In this document: positions 37,786 through 47,264 of the stretch, piece after piece | How the letters are laid out: the number at the start of each line of letters is the position of its first letter | Numbering within the stretch: the first letter of the stretch is position 1 | Assembly: GCA_002404995.1 (NCBI GenBank) | Contig: DHKY01000006.1 | Coordinates: forward strand, 1-64,000 | Direction: 5' to 3' | Length of the DNA stretch: 64,000 nt | Source of the DNA: Caryophanales bacterium UBA4682 | GTDB lineage: Bacteria > Bacillota_I > Bacilli_A > RFN20 > CAG-288 | Position numbers and translations under genes: made by a program | Notes under the pieces: generated by a model | What the model was told of the DNA's origin: nothing | Database searches by the model: none | The model's input: the letters and a program-made list of their open reading frames with translations, nothing else

Positions 37786-38986
37786 GAATCCACCCTCTTC
37801 TACGGCATTCGCTCTCCAAAACAAGATAGGTACCTGCCGTCCATCCCATCCTCTCCGTATCCTGATATTCGTTTTTCCGGCTCTTTCCGCCAAAGAGAAC
37901 ATCATATTTTTCCCAAAGGCATCCTGTTTCCAAATAGGCTTCTTCTACAGTCGAAAGGTATTTCAGTCCAATTTCCTTAGCAAGCTCGTATTCCTTGACG
38001 TTTAGGCAGGAAAAGAAAGAAGCCATTGCAAGATTCGGCCACCTGTTCGGAAATCCCCACTGGTAATTGTGAGTATTGTCTATCTTCTCTGAAGCTGCAA
38101 TTCCTTTTGGATAGATCAACTTAGAACATAGTTTCTCAAAAGCATTTTTATCAAAGGTAAAGTCAGCAAGGAACGGATAGAACATTCCACAATGATAGAA
38201 AGAGGATGTCTTTTTATTCTTTGTATCATAATCAAAGAAAAGACCATCCTTATACCTATACTTCATCCTGTTTTCCTTGCGTTTTTTCTGTGCAAAAAGG
38301 TATTGCTCCTTTTCTGTTGGACTATTGGAGTATTTGGCAAGGATTCCTTCATTGATATAAAGAAGGGCATTTAAATCAACAGGGGCGAAATCAACACAGC
38401 GCTGATCAAAACGGGCAGAGAAATCCCATCCAGATTCACATTCCGCAATTGCATTATGCCCGATTGTTTTCAAATCAAATTCCGGATGGCTGAGGGTATG
38501 AACCCGCTGCGTAAATACCTTAGAAAATTCTTCAAGGAAATGGTCATCGGCATGTCCGGAATAATGGTTTAGCCCACAGGGAAGGAAACGATTTGCCATC
38601 CAGAACTCATATTCTTTTTTCCTGTAAGGGAAAAGCCTCTTCTGCCTTGCTACGCTTGGATACTTTGAAAGATACTCATCGCACATCAAGATAAAATAGG
38701 GCACCTGAGTGCGATTCACCATTCCGAAATTAGCCGAATTCGGAATAAAGCCGTATTGTTCAATAAGGAAACAGAAGTCAAGAATATTATCACGAACCCT
38801 CTGTTCTTCTCCTTCAAGAAGAAGTGCCTTGTTAAAAAAATAAGTATCCCAATAGTACAGATCATCAAACAGTCCATTTGCACAAGGAGCGGTGTAGGAA
38901 TACGGCAGGCTCCTAGCGCCTTCCTGACGTCCCTTTTTTCGTAGCGTATCATGAAGATGAGAAATAATATATTCTTTAGCATTCAT
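37778..38986 (-). CDS. glycoside hydrolase family 37 (trehalase-like)
   Basis: A 402-residue protein. YYWDTYF, YGFIPNSANFGMVNRTQVPY, ECESGWDFSARF (catalytic Asp, near 185), NYQWGFPNRWPN and GWTAGTYL match the trehalase signature blocks in order. Trehalases usually have 500 or more residues, so this is a compact form lacking N-terminal extras. With GH3 and GH31 partners, the natural substrate may be another alpha-linked sugar. No clear ribosome-binding site precedes the ATG; a terminator hairpin sits right upstream. Confidence 0.75.
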   Translation of the reverse strand: MNAKEYIISHLHDTLRKKGRQEGARSLPYSYTAPCANGLFDDLYYWDTYFFNKALLLEGEEQRVRDNILDFCFLIEQYGFIPNSANFGMVNRTQVPYFILMCDEYLSKYPSVARQKRLFPYRKKEYEFWMANRFLPCGLNHYSGHADDHFLEEFSKVFTQRVHTLSHPEFDLKTIGHNAIAECESGWDFSARFDQRCVDFAPVDLNALLYINEGILAKYSNSPTEKEQYLFAQKKRKENRMKYRYKDGLFFDYDTKNKKTSSFYHCGMFYPFLADFTFDKNAFEKLCSKLIYPKGIAASEKIDNTHNYQWGFPNRWPNLAMASFFSCLNVKEYELAKEIGLKYLSTVEEAYLETGCLWEKYDVLFGGKSRKNEYQDTERMGWTAGTYLVLESECRRRGWIHE

Positions 38987-38999
38987 AATGAAATAAAGA

Positions 39000-39022
39000 G
39001 GCTGCTAAAGAATTAGCAGCCT
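39000..39022 (-). terminator. hairpin between Ig-domain lipoprotein and GH37 genes
   Basis: Nine-base stem GGCTGCTAA/TTAGCAGCC with loop AGAA (plus-strand orientation), followed on the minus strand by CTCTTTATTTC. It may attenuate the downstream glycosidase genes. Confidence 0.65.
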
Positions 39023-39041
39023 TTTGTCTCCTTTCTGGAAA

Positions 39042-40682
39042 TTATTCCGTAATTTCTAAATCGGTAAGAAGAATTTCGGTTTCTCCGCAGGCGGCACCGG
39101 AATGACCAAACTGAAGGCTTAAAACACCATAGCCTTTTGTGGTATCGCAGGTAATGTCAAACGCCACAACATTTTCCCCTTCGGTGATGGTAAAGGAATG
39201 CTGCTGTTTTCCTTCATCGGTAGCACCGCTAAGTTCGGCAACTGCCTCTACAGGAGTCCCCTTAAGAACGGAGAACTTCATTTTGAAGTGTTTAAACGCC
39301 TGGGCTGTACCAAAGTTCGCAGTAAAGGAATCCCAAACATGACCATCATTTCCTGTAAACTTCAGATGATATCCGTCTTCCTTCTTTTCTGCAGAATACG
39401 ATTCCTTATCTCCATTCCATTGATTCGGACTAATCGTTCCATCGGTAAATCCAACGCAAGTGAATCCGGACTTCTCCTCACTAGCATTCTGATCAATTTT
39501 GACAGTGATTTTCTCGCTAGGCGTTCCAAATCCGACACTATTCTTTGCTGTAATCTGGAAAGTATAGACACCTTTGATTTCAGCGAAGTTCTCATTGATA
39601 TCTTTTGTCTTCTTCGGAGTGAAAACCGTACGGATATCGGTCATCGGCTCTGTAATAGAAGCAAAGCGGGTATAAGCAGTATCTAATTCAAGGGGGGAAC
39701 CATCTTTTGTCGCCTCGACCTTATACTCTGTTGCCCCAATGACTTTCTTGAAAGAGAGCTTCTGAAGAGTCTCATCGAATTTCAGGCCTTCGACTTTTCC
39801 AGGCGCTTTCTTTTCTCCTTTCACAAGTTTTGCTTTCTTGATTCGTAATTCAACATTTTCGTTTTCCTTGCGATTAGAATCATTATCATCTGTCGGATTA
39901 TTGAATTCTAAAGCAATAGAAGACCAGCTGCCAGAATCTTCGATAATATAATCGGTAAGCGGAACATTCAAAACGGCTTCTTTTCCCTGTTCCAAGGAAA
40001 CGTTATAAAATGATTTGAATTCATTCGTTCCCTGGAACTCAACACCGAACGTTGAAAGATGTCCGCTAACCAGCTCAACTCCTAACTGGAAATCAGTATA
40101 GTCATAGATTTTGGCATCATAATTTAAGATAATCGATGCCCACTTATCCGTAGCACCACGATCAAACTTAACCGTAACATAGTCCTCGGATGAGCAATCA
40201 ATCACATAATCAGAAAGCCCGTTCTGCGTATTGTAAGGATTATTTGCCAATCGGGTAATATTTTCAAACACCGAAGAGGAACGATGATAGTCAGTGACAG
40301 AGACTTTGCAGCTTGCTTTGATTTTTCCGATTTTTGCACTAATCTCACAATCACCGAAATCAACACCAGTAACAAGTCCGTTCGTATCAACTGTGGCAAT
40401 CTTTGGATTACTAGTTTCCCAAGAAATGGTTTTATCCGGATTTCCGGTTGCATTGACCTCAGCAGAAAGCTGAACCGTGTATCCTGCGCCAACCGACACA
40501 GTTTCACAGGCGACTCCTTCCTTCCTCATCGTAATTCCGTTTATTTTTCCGGTTTGCTGAGAAACAGAAGACTTCTTACCAGTTTCAGAAGGAATATTTC
40601 CTGATTCACTCGTCTTAACACCACATCCAGTCAGTGCCAGAGCACTTAAGATTGTCATCAAACATTTGAATTTGTTCCGCAT
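39042..40682 (-). CDS. surface lipoprotein with bacterial Ig-like and carbohydrate-binding-like domains
   Basis: A 546-residue lipoprotein (lipobox ALTGC). A Big_2-type Ig fold (ISWETSNPKIATVDTNGLVT, about residues 60-135) is followed by two beta-rich regions resembling carbohydrate-binding jelly rolls (about 140-290 and 400-546), separated by a fibronectin-III-like part. No catalytic motif is seen. It probably holds polysaccharide at the cell surface for the neighbouring importer. A leader ORF with its own ribosome-binding site overlaps the start. Confidence 0.65.
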   Translation of the reverse strand: MRNKFKCLMTILSALALTGCGVKTSESGNIPSETGKKSSVSQQTGKINGITMRKEGVACETVSVGAGYTVQLSAEVNATGNPDKTISWETSNPKIATVDTNGLVTGVDFGDCEISAKIGKIKASCKVSVTDYHRSSSVFENITRLANNPYNTQNGLSDYVIDCSSEDYVTVKFDRGATDKWASIILNYDAKIYDYTDFQLGVELVSGHLSTFGVEFQGTNEFKSFYNVSLEQGKEAVLNVPLTDYIIEDSGSWSSIALEFNNPTDDNDSNRKENENVELRIKKAKLVKGEKKAPGKVEGLKFDETLQKLSFKKVIGATEYKVEATKDGSPLELDTAYTRFASITEPMTDIRTVFTPKKTKDINENFAEIKGVYTFQITAKNSVGFGTPSEKITVKIDQNASEEKSGFTCVGFTDGTISPNQWNGDKESYSAEKKEDGYHLKFTGNDGHVWDSFTANFGTAQAFKHFKMKFSVLKGTPVEAVAELSGATDEGKQQHSFTITEGENVVAFDITCDTTKGYGVLSLQFGHSGAACGETEILLTDLEITE

Positions 40683-40711
40683 AAAAATAAGTACATACAG
40701 CCAGTCCTCAT
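40658..40711 (-). CDS. possible leader ORF overlapping the Ig-lipoprotein start
   Basis: A 17-codon frame (ATG at 40711, second codon AGG, TGA at 40658) with AAGGAG at normal distance. The main gene start at 40682 has no ribosome-binding site of its own, so its translation may depend on ribosomes finishing this leader. CAGTCCT/AGGACTG can pair around the leader start and modulate it. Prediction only. Confidence 0.3.
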   Translation of the reverse strand: MRTGCMYLFLCGTNSNV

Positions 40712-40779
40712 TTGTACTTTCTCCTTACTAAGGACTGCCAGTTCGTCTTTTGTTGGTATACCAAGTCCCGTCCCGTATC

Positions 40780-42432
40780 TTACTCGAATTCAGATAAGAA
40801 CTTTCCGTCCTTTACGACGGAATCGTATTGATCTATGGGAATATTAGTCCTATAGAGAGTTTTCCATTTTTTTGTAATTGTCCGAAATTGTCCAACACAG
40901 ACATCACGGTTTGTCGACCAGTCCGGCTGCCATACAGCGCCTTTTTTACTCCAGTAATCTGCTCCGATGTTTGCCACGTATTTTGCATTGTCAATATCGG
41001 ATTCCTTGTTTTTATCCCAGACAATGAGACGAATATCCATTGTGGAGATAACATAGGTGAGATTTTCGAGTCCGGCAGGAATCAGGTCGTTCTGGCTGGA
41101 AAAAGGATGATAATTGAAACCCTTGTTTGTTCCATCCAGTTTAATCTGAGTCGTCTTATTACTTGGATTGTTTCTGAAACAGAGCGGGAAATCCTTGTGA
41201 TAATCATTCTTGAAGTCTTTGTCGTAGAAAGAGCCGACCGGGTTCGCCCATTCAATCAGTTTCCAACCGGTCTGCTCAGTGTACCCCCAGATTCTCCTGT
41301 TCTTGAATTCAATTCCGGTATTTTCTGCCCGTTTGAACCCTTCTTGGCTATAGATGGTCGACCAGGCGCCTATGGCTGTCCATCCAGATGGTTTTCGTCC
41401 ATGATCAGCACCATAACGTGGAGCATGTTTCCAATCATTGGTCTCACCGCATTCGGGGATTCCTTCATGATAGGGAATATCGACAGAGTATTTCGGACCA
41501 TAATCATTTGAAGAATCGACTATCAGTTCCTCGGATAACTGTTTGAATTGTCCTTCATCATAAGGAAGATAAGATACCGTTTCCTGATGTCCGTCTTTGA
41601 ATTTCAGATACCCATCCTTATAAGATAACTCTGTGTTTTTAACTTTTTGGGAAAGAATGTCCTTTTCAATCCGATCGTAAACAGCCTCCCTGTCCTTGTA
41701 GAGAAAATCCGAAGAAGAAACAGAGATAACTTTCCTCTTCTCTTCTTCAGGAAGAAAATCATAATTATCTCCGATTGATTCAAATAGTGCCTGAACTCCT
41801 TTTTCCTTTAAGTCATTATAATAAGCAACTGTTTTTTCATAATTGGAGGTTTCCTCAATATGGTGAACATAGACGTGCTTAGATACAGAGATTTCCTTCT
41901 GCTTCTGGAGAAAACCAAATAGTCTTTTTTTATCGTTTTGATCATCAAAGGAAGAAAAATAGCCGACTTTGTTTTCTTTCCTCAAACCCGAAGCGAGATA
42001 TCCAATCTCTTCCGGAATGAAATCGTAGCTCCTGACATTGGAATAGGAATAAATATTTTCAGCATCGATGGTAACGAAATCGATTCCCTGCAGATGTTGA
42101 AAGGTATCCTGTAAATAAAATCCTGTTTTCTGACCGATAACAAGAACTTTGGCATAATCAGCCGACAGAACTTTACTCTCAACTAACGAAGAATAGTTGC
42201 TTCCATTTGTTCCAAGAGGAAGCCTTTCATAGCTAATAGAAGATGTTTTATTTCTTTCCCGGAAAGATTCTTTTATTTTCAGACTTTTTCCTTCCTCTCC
42301 ATCTCCAGAGAAGCAAACAAGAACAGAACATTCTTTTTCGGGTGTAGGAACAGAAACCGAAGGAGAAACAGAAGTGACTCCGCACGAAGTCAGAACAAAA
42401 GCTGAAAGGAAAAAAGACAAGGTCTTTTTCAT
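40780..42432 (-). CDS. lipoprotein with BMP-like receptor domain fused to a novel C-terminal module
   Basis: A 550-residue lipoprotein (lipobox VLTSC). Residues ~35-290 resemble the basic-membrane-protein/periplasmic sugar-receptor fold (EEIGYLASGLRKENKVGYF). Residues ~320-550 are Trp-, Tyr- and Asn-rich (TGWKLIEWANPVG, GADYWSKKGAVWQPDW) and beta-like, with no family I recognise. The start overlaps the upstream permease stop (ATGA), so it belongs to the importer operon. It may sense or capture the sugar for the YesM-type kinase, which is an inference. Confidence 0.6.
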   Translation of the reverse strand: MKKTLSFFLSAFVLTSCGVTSVSPSVSVPTPEKECSVLVCFSGDGEEGKSLKIKESFRERNKTSSISYERLPLGTNGSNYSSLVESKVLSADYAKVLVIGQKTGFYLQDTFQHLQGIDFVTIDAENIYSYSNVRSYDFIPEEIGYLASGLRKENKVGYFSSFDDQNDKKRLFGFLQKQKEISVSKHVYVHHIEETSNYEKTVAYYNDLKEKGVQALFESIGDNYDFLPEEEKRKVISVSSSDFLYKDREAVYDRIEKDILSQKVKNTELSYKDGYLKFKDGHQETVSYLPYDEGQFKQLSEELIVDSSNDYGPKYSVDIPYHEGIPECGETNDWKHAPRYGADHGRKPSGWTAIGAWSTIYSQEGFKRAENTGIEFKNRRIWGYTEQTGWKLIEWANPVGSFYDKDFKNDYHKDFPLCFRNNPSNKTTQIKLDGTNKGFNYHPFSSQNDLIPAGLENLTYVISTMDIRLIVWDKNKESDIDNAKYVANIGADYWSKKGAVWQPDWSTNRDVCVGQFRTITKKWKTLYRTNIPIDQYDSVVKDGKFLSEFE

Positions 42433-43376
42433 TCTTTAACACCTCCTAAGGTCAGGCCTTTGACAAAGTACTTCTGAACAAACGGGAAGATGATAGTTAC
42501 CGGAAGCCTGCCTAAGAAAATCTGAGCAGACTGGATATTCTTCGAACCGATATTCTTTAACTGCTCAAGCTGCTCAGGAGTGAGTTTTCCACCTGCCGAT
42601 ACCCTCTTGGTCGGATCGGTAGACCTGATCCTGTTGTAAAGATAGGACTGAAGCGGATAATTTTTCGGATCATTCCTAAAGAGAATACCATCGAACCAGG
42701 AATTCCACTGTCCGACTGCAGTAAAGAGAACAATGGTAACAATGGCAGGAATCGAAAGAGGAACAAAGATTTTAAAGAGAATCTGAAGCTGAGAGCATCC
42801 ATCCCTCCTTGCAGCTTCTTCGAGGTCCTTGGGGAGCTTACGGAAGAAATTCATCAGCCTGATAACAAAGTAGACATCGCAGGCATTCGGAATGATGAAT
42901 ACCAGGAAGTTGTCAATCAGTCCTAAGGATCCATAGAGGACATAGGTTGCTGCTAATCCTCCGCTGAACCACCTAGTAAAAGCAAGAATCCAGGCAAGTG
43001 CTGTTCGTCCTTTAAATCGTTTGTTGCCTTTTGAGAGAGGATAGGCAGCAAGAATGACTACAAGCAAAGAGAAGAGAGTTCCCAAGATTGTACGGGCGAC
43101 CGAGATTCCGAAAGCACGGAAGAATTCCGGTTTTCCGGCAAGAAGGATATAGGCATCTAAAGTGAATCCTTTAGGGACAAGTCCGACTTGTCCCGCACTT
43201 GTATAGGCATCACCCGAAAAAGAAAGTGCAAGAAGATGGGCAAAAGGAGCAATACAGATGAGAGAAAGAATCGCAAGAAAAATGTAGTTGCAGACAACGA
43301 AAATCTTTCGGGATACTGTATCCGTACTAGCAAAAAGAGAAAACTTGCGTGTAATGGTGTTGTTCGTTTTTTCCAT
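42429..43376 (-). CDS. sugar ABC permease, LplC/YtcP type
   Basis: A 315-residue permease of the CUT1 carbohydrate family, about six helices. The EAA loop is LEEAARRDGCSQLQILFKIF. The start at 43376 follows AGGAG. It pairs with the LplB-type permease 10 bases upstream and with the binding protein beyond that. No ATPase gene lies in the operon; the MsmX-type gene at 31.6 kb is the likely partner. Confidence 0.88.
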   Translation of the reverse strand: MEKTNNTITRKFSLFASTDTVSRKIFVVCNYIFLAILSLICIAPFAHLLALSFSGDAYTSAGQVGLVPKGFTLDAYILLAGKPEFFRAFGISVARTILGTLFSLLVVILAAYPLSKGNKRFKGRTALAWILAFTRWFSGGLAATYVLYGSLGLIDNFLVFIIPNACDVYFVIRLMNFFRKLPKDLEEAARRDGCSQLQILFKIFVPLSIPAIVTIVLFTAVGQWNSWFDGILFRNDPKNYPLQSYLYNRIRSTDPTKRVSAGGKLTPEQLEQLKNIGSKNIQSAQIFLGRLPVTIIFPFVQKYFVKGLTLGGVKE

Positions 43377-43386
43377 ATGTCTTCTC

Positions 43387-44334
43387 CTAGAAAATACGAT
43401 AATCGAATTTCTTATAAGCAACAAAATAGGTGGACCCAATCAGAAGAATCGAGAGCAGAGATTTCAATAATCCAATTGCGGCGCCGACATCCATCTGCCT
43501 TTTTCCAGAGAAGGAGATACGATAGATGAAAGTATCGATGATATCCCCCGTCTGATAAACAAGAGGATTATAGAGAATATAGATTTGATCAAAGTTGCCG
43601 TTAAGTAATCCACTTAAAGATAAAGTCGAAAGCCTGACAACCATCGGCCTTATGCCAGGAAGAGTGATATGGAGAACTCGCTGAAGACGATTCGCTCCAT
43701 CGATTTCAGCTGCTTCATAAAGGGATTGATCAATACCGATAATAGCGGCTAAGAAGATTACCCTATTATATCCCCTTCCTTTCCAGACATCCGTTATTAT
43801 CCTGATTGTCCGGAAGACACGATTGTCTGTCAGGAATAGTACTTTTTCAGCACCGAAGAAAGAACCGACCGCATTGATAATTCCGTTATAGGAGAAAATC
43901 TGATTAATAACTCCACCTAAGATAACCCAGCTCAGAAAGAAGGGAAGGAAGAAGGTCGTTTGAACAAACTTTGCAAACCACTTTTTACCAACCTCATTAA
44001 TCAGAAGAGCAAGAACCAAAGGGACGATGATACCAAGGCTGACCTTCCAGGCTTGCCTAATCAGAGTGTTTTTTACCGATTGAAGAAATCCGGAAAGCTG
44101 GAAAACATAGATGAAGTTATCTAAACCAACCCATTTATGTCCTAAAAATCCACCTTTTGCATAATTGAAATCTTCAAAGGCAATGACAATGCCAAACCTC
44201 GATCCATATTTGAAAATCAGGGTAAGCAGAAGACCAGGAAGCAGCCTAGCCCACCAGACTCCTTGTGATTTAAGAAATTGCCTTCTTTTTTCTTTCTTGG
44301 AGACTGGTCTAAGATTAATGCCAGCGGCAGTCAT
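43387..44334 (-). CDS. sugar ABC permease, LplB/YtcT type
   Basis: A 315-residue permease with N-terminal cytoplasmic tail (residues 1-30), six helices and the EAA loop YEAAEIDGANRLQRVLHITL. These permeases import oligosaccharides such as unsaturated galacturonides or other complex glycans in Bacilli. It begins 2 bases after the binding-protein gene ends. Confidence 0.88.
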   Translation of the reverse strand: MTAAGINLRPVSKKEKRRQFLKSQGVWWARLLPGLLLTLIFKYGSRFGIVIAFEDFNYAKGGFLGHKWVGLDNFIYVFQLSGFLQSVKNTLIRQAWKVSLGIIVPLVLALLINEVGKKWFAKFVQTTFFLPFFLSWVILGGVINQIFSYNGIINAVGSFFGAEKVLFLTDNRVFRTIRIITDVWKGRGYNRVIFLAAIIGIDQSLYEAAEIDGANRLQRVLHITLPGIRPMVVRLSTLSLSGLLNGNFDQIYILYNPLVYQTGDIIDTFIYRISFSGKRQMDVGAAIGLLKSLLSILLIGSTYFVAYKKFDYRIF

Positions 44335-44336
44335 TA

Positions 44337-45995
44337 TTATTTACCTGACTTAGTAGACTTATACCAAGCGTTGATTTCTTCCAAAATCTGTTTTCCGTGA
44401 AGATTATTCCATTCTTTAACATAGTCATCCCAGGTCGAATTCAGATTTTTCTTTCCAGTTATGACTTCAGAGAAGTAGACATCGGTATGTGTTGTTATCT
44501 GGCTTCCGAAATCAGACCTCTGGTCTCCCGGGATACCATAGAACTCATTGAATTTAACTTTTTTGTCGTCATCTGTCTTCCGGATTGCAGCCCAAGCGCC
44601 ATCCTGATTGATACGGCCGATGATATTGGCAAAGTTATTTTCTTCGAATTTAGTCGAACCATGGTCTTCGCTCCACTTCAGATAGTTCGGATAAGCGTTC
44701 CAAAGCTTCTTCTCATGGCTAGTAAAGGTATCCGGAGCCGGTTGGCTGGCCGTAGGATCCGTCTTAAGCTGTGCATTGATTTTGAGGAAGGTCTCATCAA
44801 CGTCATTTGGATCGTTAAACTGTGTCGGGCACCAGGACCAGACGTACCCATCGGACGCATTGCATCCCGGCTTGCCATCCGCGTCAATATACCTGTTAAT
44901 CCTCTTCCTTAGTGCTTCCGGATGCTTGCACTGCTTCAGAACAACATAATAATAGGAAATATTCTGTCTGGAAACCGTTGCCTTTTTCCCCTCAGCAAGA
45001 GGAATCGGACAGCATCCCCATTCCTGAGTCTGGAGGAGAGAACCAATTGGATATTCGTATTGCCACCAAGGTCCAAAAACAACGCCGGCTTTCTGAGACT
45101 TGACAGAACTCTCTGCCTGAGAAGCATCCCGGGAAGCATAATCCTTCGGCCTCAGTCCATCCTGATAGAGTCCGGAGAAGTAAGTGAGGGCATCTTTTGC
45201 ATCCTGAGAAACATCTGCACTTTGTAAATTGCCGGTTCCATCATCAATCCAGGTATAGGGTTGGTAGCCAAACCTCTGCCTATAATAATCGAAGGAAAAA
45301 TAAGATGACTTCCTTTCCTTGAACAAAGCGATTCCGTCAGTAGCCCCTTTCTTCGTCTTAAACTGTGTCAGGACATTTGTCAGTTCCAACGGATTCTTCG
45401 GCTCCGAAAGCCCAAGTTCATTCAGCCAGTCCTTGCGATAATACCTTACCGGGATTTCCTTTTTATAATCATCATACTGAGGGATAGCATAGATTTTCCC
45501 ATCTTCGTCTTTCAGGGATTCAATGACACTTGAATCACGGTCAAGGAATTTCTTGACTGCCGGTGATGCATATTTATAGGTTTCCGTCAAATCGGCCAAA
45601 AGTCCGGTACTCTTAAAGTCTGCATACTGACTGGCGGTTACCTTCAGAATATCCGGATATTGTTTGGATAAGATAGAAGAGGTTAATTTGTTTTCATATT
45701 GGGCTGGAGAAACCTTCCACCTATACTCAAAATTGATATTCAGCTCATCTCTCAGGATCTGAATAAATTTCTGGTTATCCGGTGTTGTTGATGAAGGAAC
45801 ACGGCTATCATTATGGTCAAGATATTCCCTGACCCCTTTGATATTTACCGGTTCATCGTATTTGCCAAACGGGCGGTATTCCGGATCCTTATAGACAGAA
45901 ACGCTTTCGTTTTCTTTCTGTTTGCATCCTGCTGTCATTGTGAAAATTGAAGCAAATGCAAGTGCCGAAATCCTGTTTTTCTTGATGGTTGTCAT
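44337..45995 (-). CDS. oligosaccharide-binding lipoprotein, LplA/YtcQ type
   Basis: A 552-residue lipoprotein (signal peptide ending TMTAGC, Met of TMTAGC being ATG) of the large extracellular binding-protein type that partners LplB/LplC permeases. AGGAGG precedes the start, and a cre-like palindrome lies at 46030-46042 in its promoter region. The divergent layout of many LplABC loci is absent: the two-component genes lie upstream on the same strand. Confidence 0.85.
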   Translation of the reverse strand: MTTIKKNRISALAFASIFTMTAGCKQKENESVSVYKDPEYRPFGKYDEPVNIKGVREYLDHNDSRVPSSTTPDNQKFIQILRDELNINFEYRWKVSPAQYENKLTSSILSKQYPDILKVTASQYADFKSTGLLADLTETYKYASPAVKKFLDRDSSVIESLKDEDGKIYAIPQYDDYKKEIPVRYYRKDWLNELGLSEPKNPLELTNVLTQFKTKKGATDGIALFKERKSSYFSFDYYRQRFGYQPYTWIDDGTGNLQSADVSQDAKDALTYFSGLYQDGLRPKDYASRDASQAESSVKSQKAGVVFGPWWQYEYPIGSLLQTQEWGCCPIPLAEGKKATVSRQNISYYYVVLKQCKHPEALRKRINRYIDADGKPGCNASDGYVWSWCPTQFNDPNDVDETFLKINAQLKTDPTASQPAPDTFTSHEKKLWNAYPNYLKWSEDHGSTKFEENNFANIIGRINQDGAWAAIRKTDDDKKVKFNEFYGIPGDQRSDFGSQITTHTDVYFSEVITGKKNLNSTWDDYVKEWNNLHGKQILEEINAWYKSTKSGK

Positions 45996-46029
45996 ATTCT
46001 ATCCTCCTGAAATTATCATAATTTCAGTA

Positions 46030-46042
46030 TGAAAGCGTTTCA
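46030..46042. promoter_or_regulatory. cre-like palindrome upstream of the importer
   Basis: TGAAAGCGTTTCA, with TGAAA/TTTCA arms around GCG. It is one base shorter than the CcpA consensus and could also be a LacI-family operator. Confidence 0.5.
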
Positions 46043-46073
46043 ATTCTCAAAAAATGACATTTATGTGCTTCTT

Positions 46074-47264
46074 TTACTTTCTGCGGGAAAGTTCTCGGAA
46101 TTCATTTGGCGACCTAGAGAATTCTTTCTTAAACACGCGGAAGAAGTGAGACATTGAATAGAAACCGAGTTTCTGCGCGATTTCTTTCGTAAGCAAATCC
46201 GTCTCCTTTAGCAGCTGCTTGGCTTTTTTCAGCTTAATGGAAATAATATAGTCTTTAATATTCTGGTTGTATTTTGCTTTAAATAGACGGGAAAGATAAG
46301 AGGGATTGTAGTTGAAGTGCTTTGCGATTGAATTCAGGCTTGCATCTCTTTCCCTCTCTTCTAGAACAAACTCATGGATTTCATTTAGGAACCGATTATC
46401 GTTATCCCTTTGAGTGAACTCGTCCCTGTCATCAGATAGACGGAAAACGGAGACCCTGTTCCCGTTTTCGGAATGGGAAAGAAGATACTCCTTAAGCCTT
46501 CCGTAGACGGAAGCAAAGTCCTCCCTCTTCACTTTATGATCAAAATAAACAAGCCTGCACCTGTCCTTTGTACTCTGATAAATGGCATTCCTAGACACCA
46601 ATGCCTTCTCGTAAAAAGAGGGCTCCAAAGAATTCTTCAAGAAAAAATAGAGATCATCCGCTAAGCGCAGGATTTCTCCCGTGCGAAGGGAAAAAGAATT
46701 TCTCAGAAGCGAGGTATTGTCTTCTTTTGAAGTGAAAAGCTTCGCCAAAAACAGGTAGGAGTCATCAAAACGCACTCCTTTTTCAACCTCGTTGCCGTCT
46801 AAAACCTTCTTCAACTCTTTAGTGATTTTTTCTTCCTGAAGCTTCTGGTTCTCGTTTTCAATATTCCGATAATAAGACCGAAGTTCCCATTTCTCATTGA
46901 TTTGAGAGAGTTTCTCGCGAACAGCATTTGCAAGCTTATCCGCCGCATCGATTTTCAGGATATAAGAGACATTCGGAATCTGCAAAGCCTGATAGGAATG
47001 AGAGAAGTCATTCCTTCCAGTCAGAAAAATAATCTCTGTTTTCCCTTTTTCTCGCCTTCTTTTCGCTAATTCGATTCCATCGATTGCAGGCCTATCGATA
47101 TCGCAGACAATCAAATCAAAAGAAATCTGACTCGCAAGAAGATCCTCTGAATAATAGAAAGTAAAGACCTCAGCTTCCTTAAAAAAAGTATCCCGGATAA
47201 TCTTAGAATAAAAATCCGCGATATGCTTTTCATCATCAATTAAAGCAACATTCGCTTTTTTCAT
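46074..47264 (-). CDS. YesN-type response regulator, REC + AraC HTH
   Basis: A 396-residue regulator. The N-terminal receiver has the acidic pair near residue 11 (IDDEKH), phospho-acceptor in CDIDMPAIDGIEL (AGG-coded Met at 47091-47093, at an almost invariant Met) and Lys in YILKID. A ~150-residue linker leads to a C-terminal AraC-type double HTH (SIAKHFNYNPSYLSRLF and EIAQKLGFYSMSHFFRVFKK). It should activate the importer and glycosidase operon in response to the kinase, whose gene overlaps it by 4 bases. Confidence 0.92.
   Translation of the reverse strand: MKKANVALIDDEKHIADFYSKIIRDTFFKEAEVFTFYYSEDLLASQISFDLIVCDIDRPAIDGIELAKRRREKGKTEIIFLTGRNDFSHSYQALQIPNVSYILKIDAADKLANAVREKLSQINEKWELRSYYRNIENENQKLQEEKITKELKKVLDGNEVEKGVRFDDSYLFLAKLFTSKEDNTSLLRNSFSLRTGEILRLADDLYFFLKNSLEPSFYEKALVSRNAIYQSTKDRCRLVYFDHKVKREDFASVYGRLKEYLLSHSENGNRVSVFRLSDDRDEFTQRDNDNRFLNEIHEFVLEERERDASLNSIAKHFNYNPSYLSRLFKAKYNQNIKDYIISIKLKKAKQLLKETDLLTKEIAQKLGFYSMSHFFRVFKKEFSRSPNEFRELSRRK

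Noticed and set aside
37778..38986. Calling the GH37 enzyme treA or treF
   Set aside because: Family motifs are clear, but the short length and neighbouring glycosidases leave the substrate open.
46030..46042. Calling TGAAAGCGTTTCA a definite CcpA site
   Set aside because: The half-site spacing is one base short of the cre consensus, so a LacI-family operator is equally possible.
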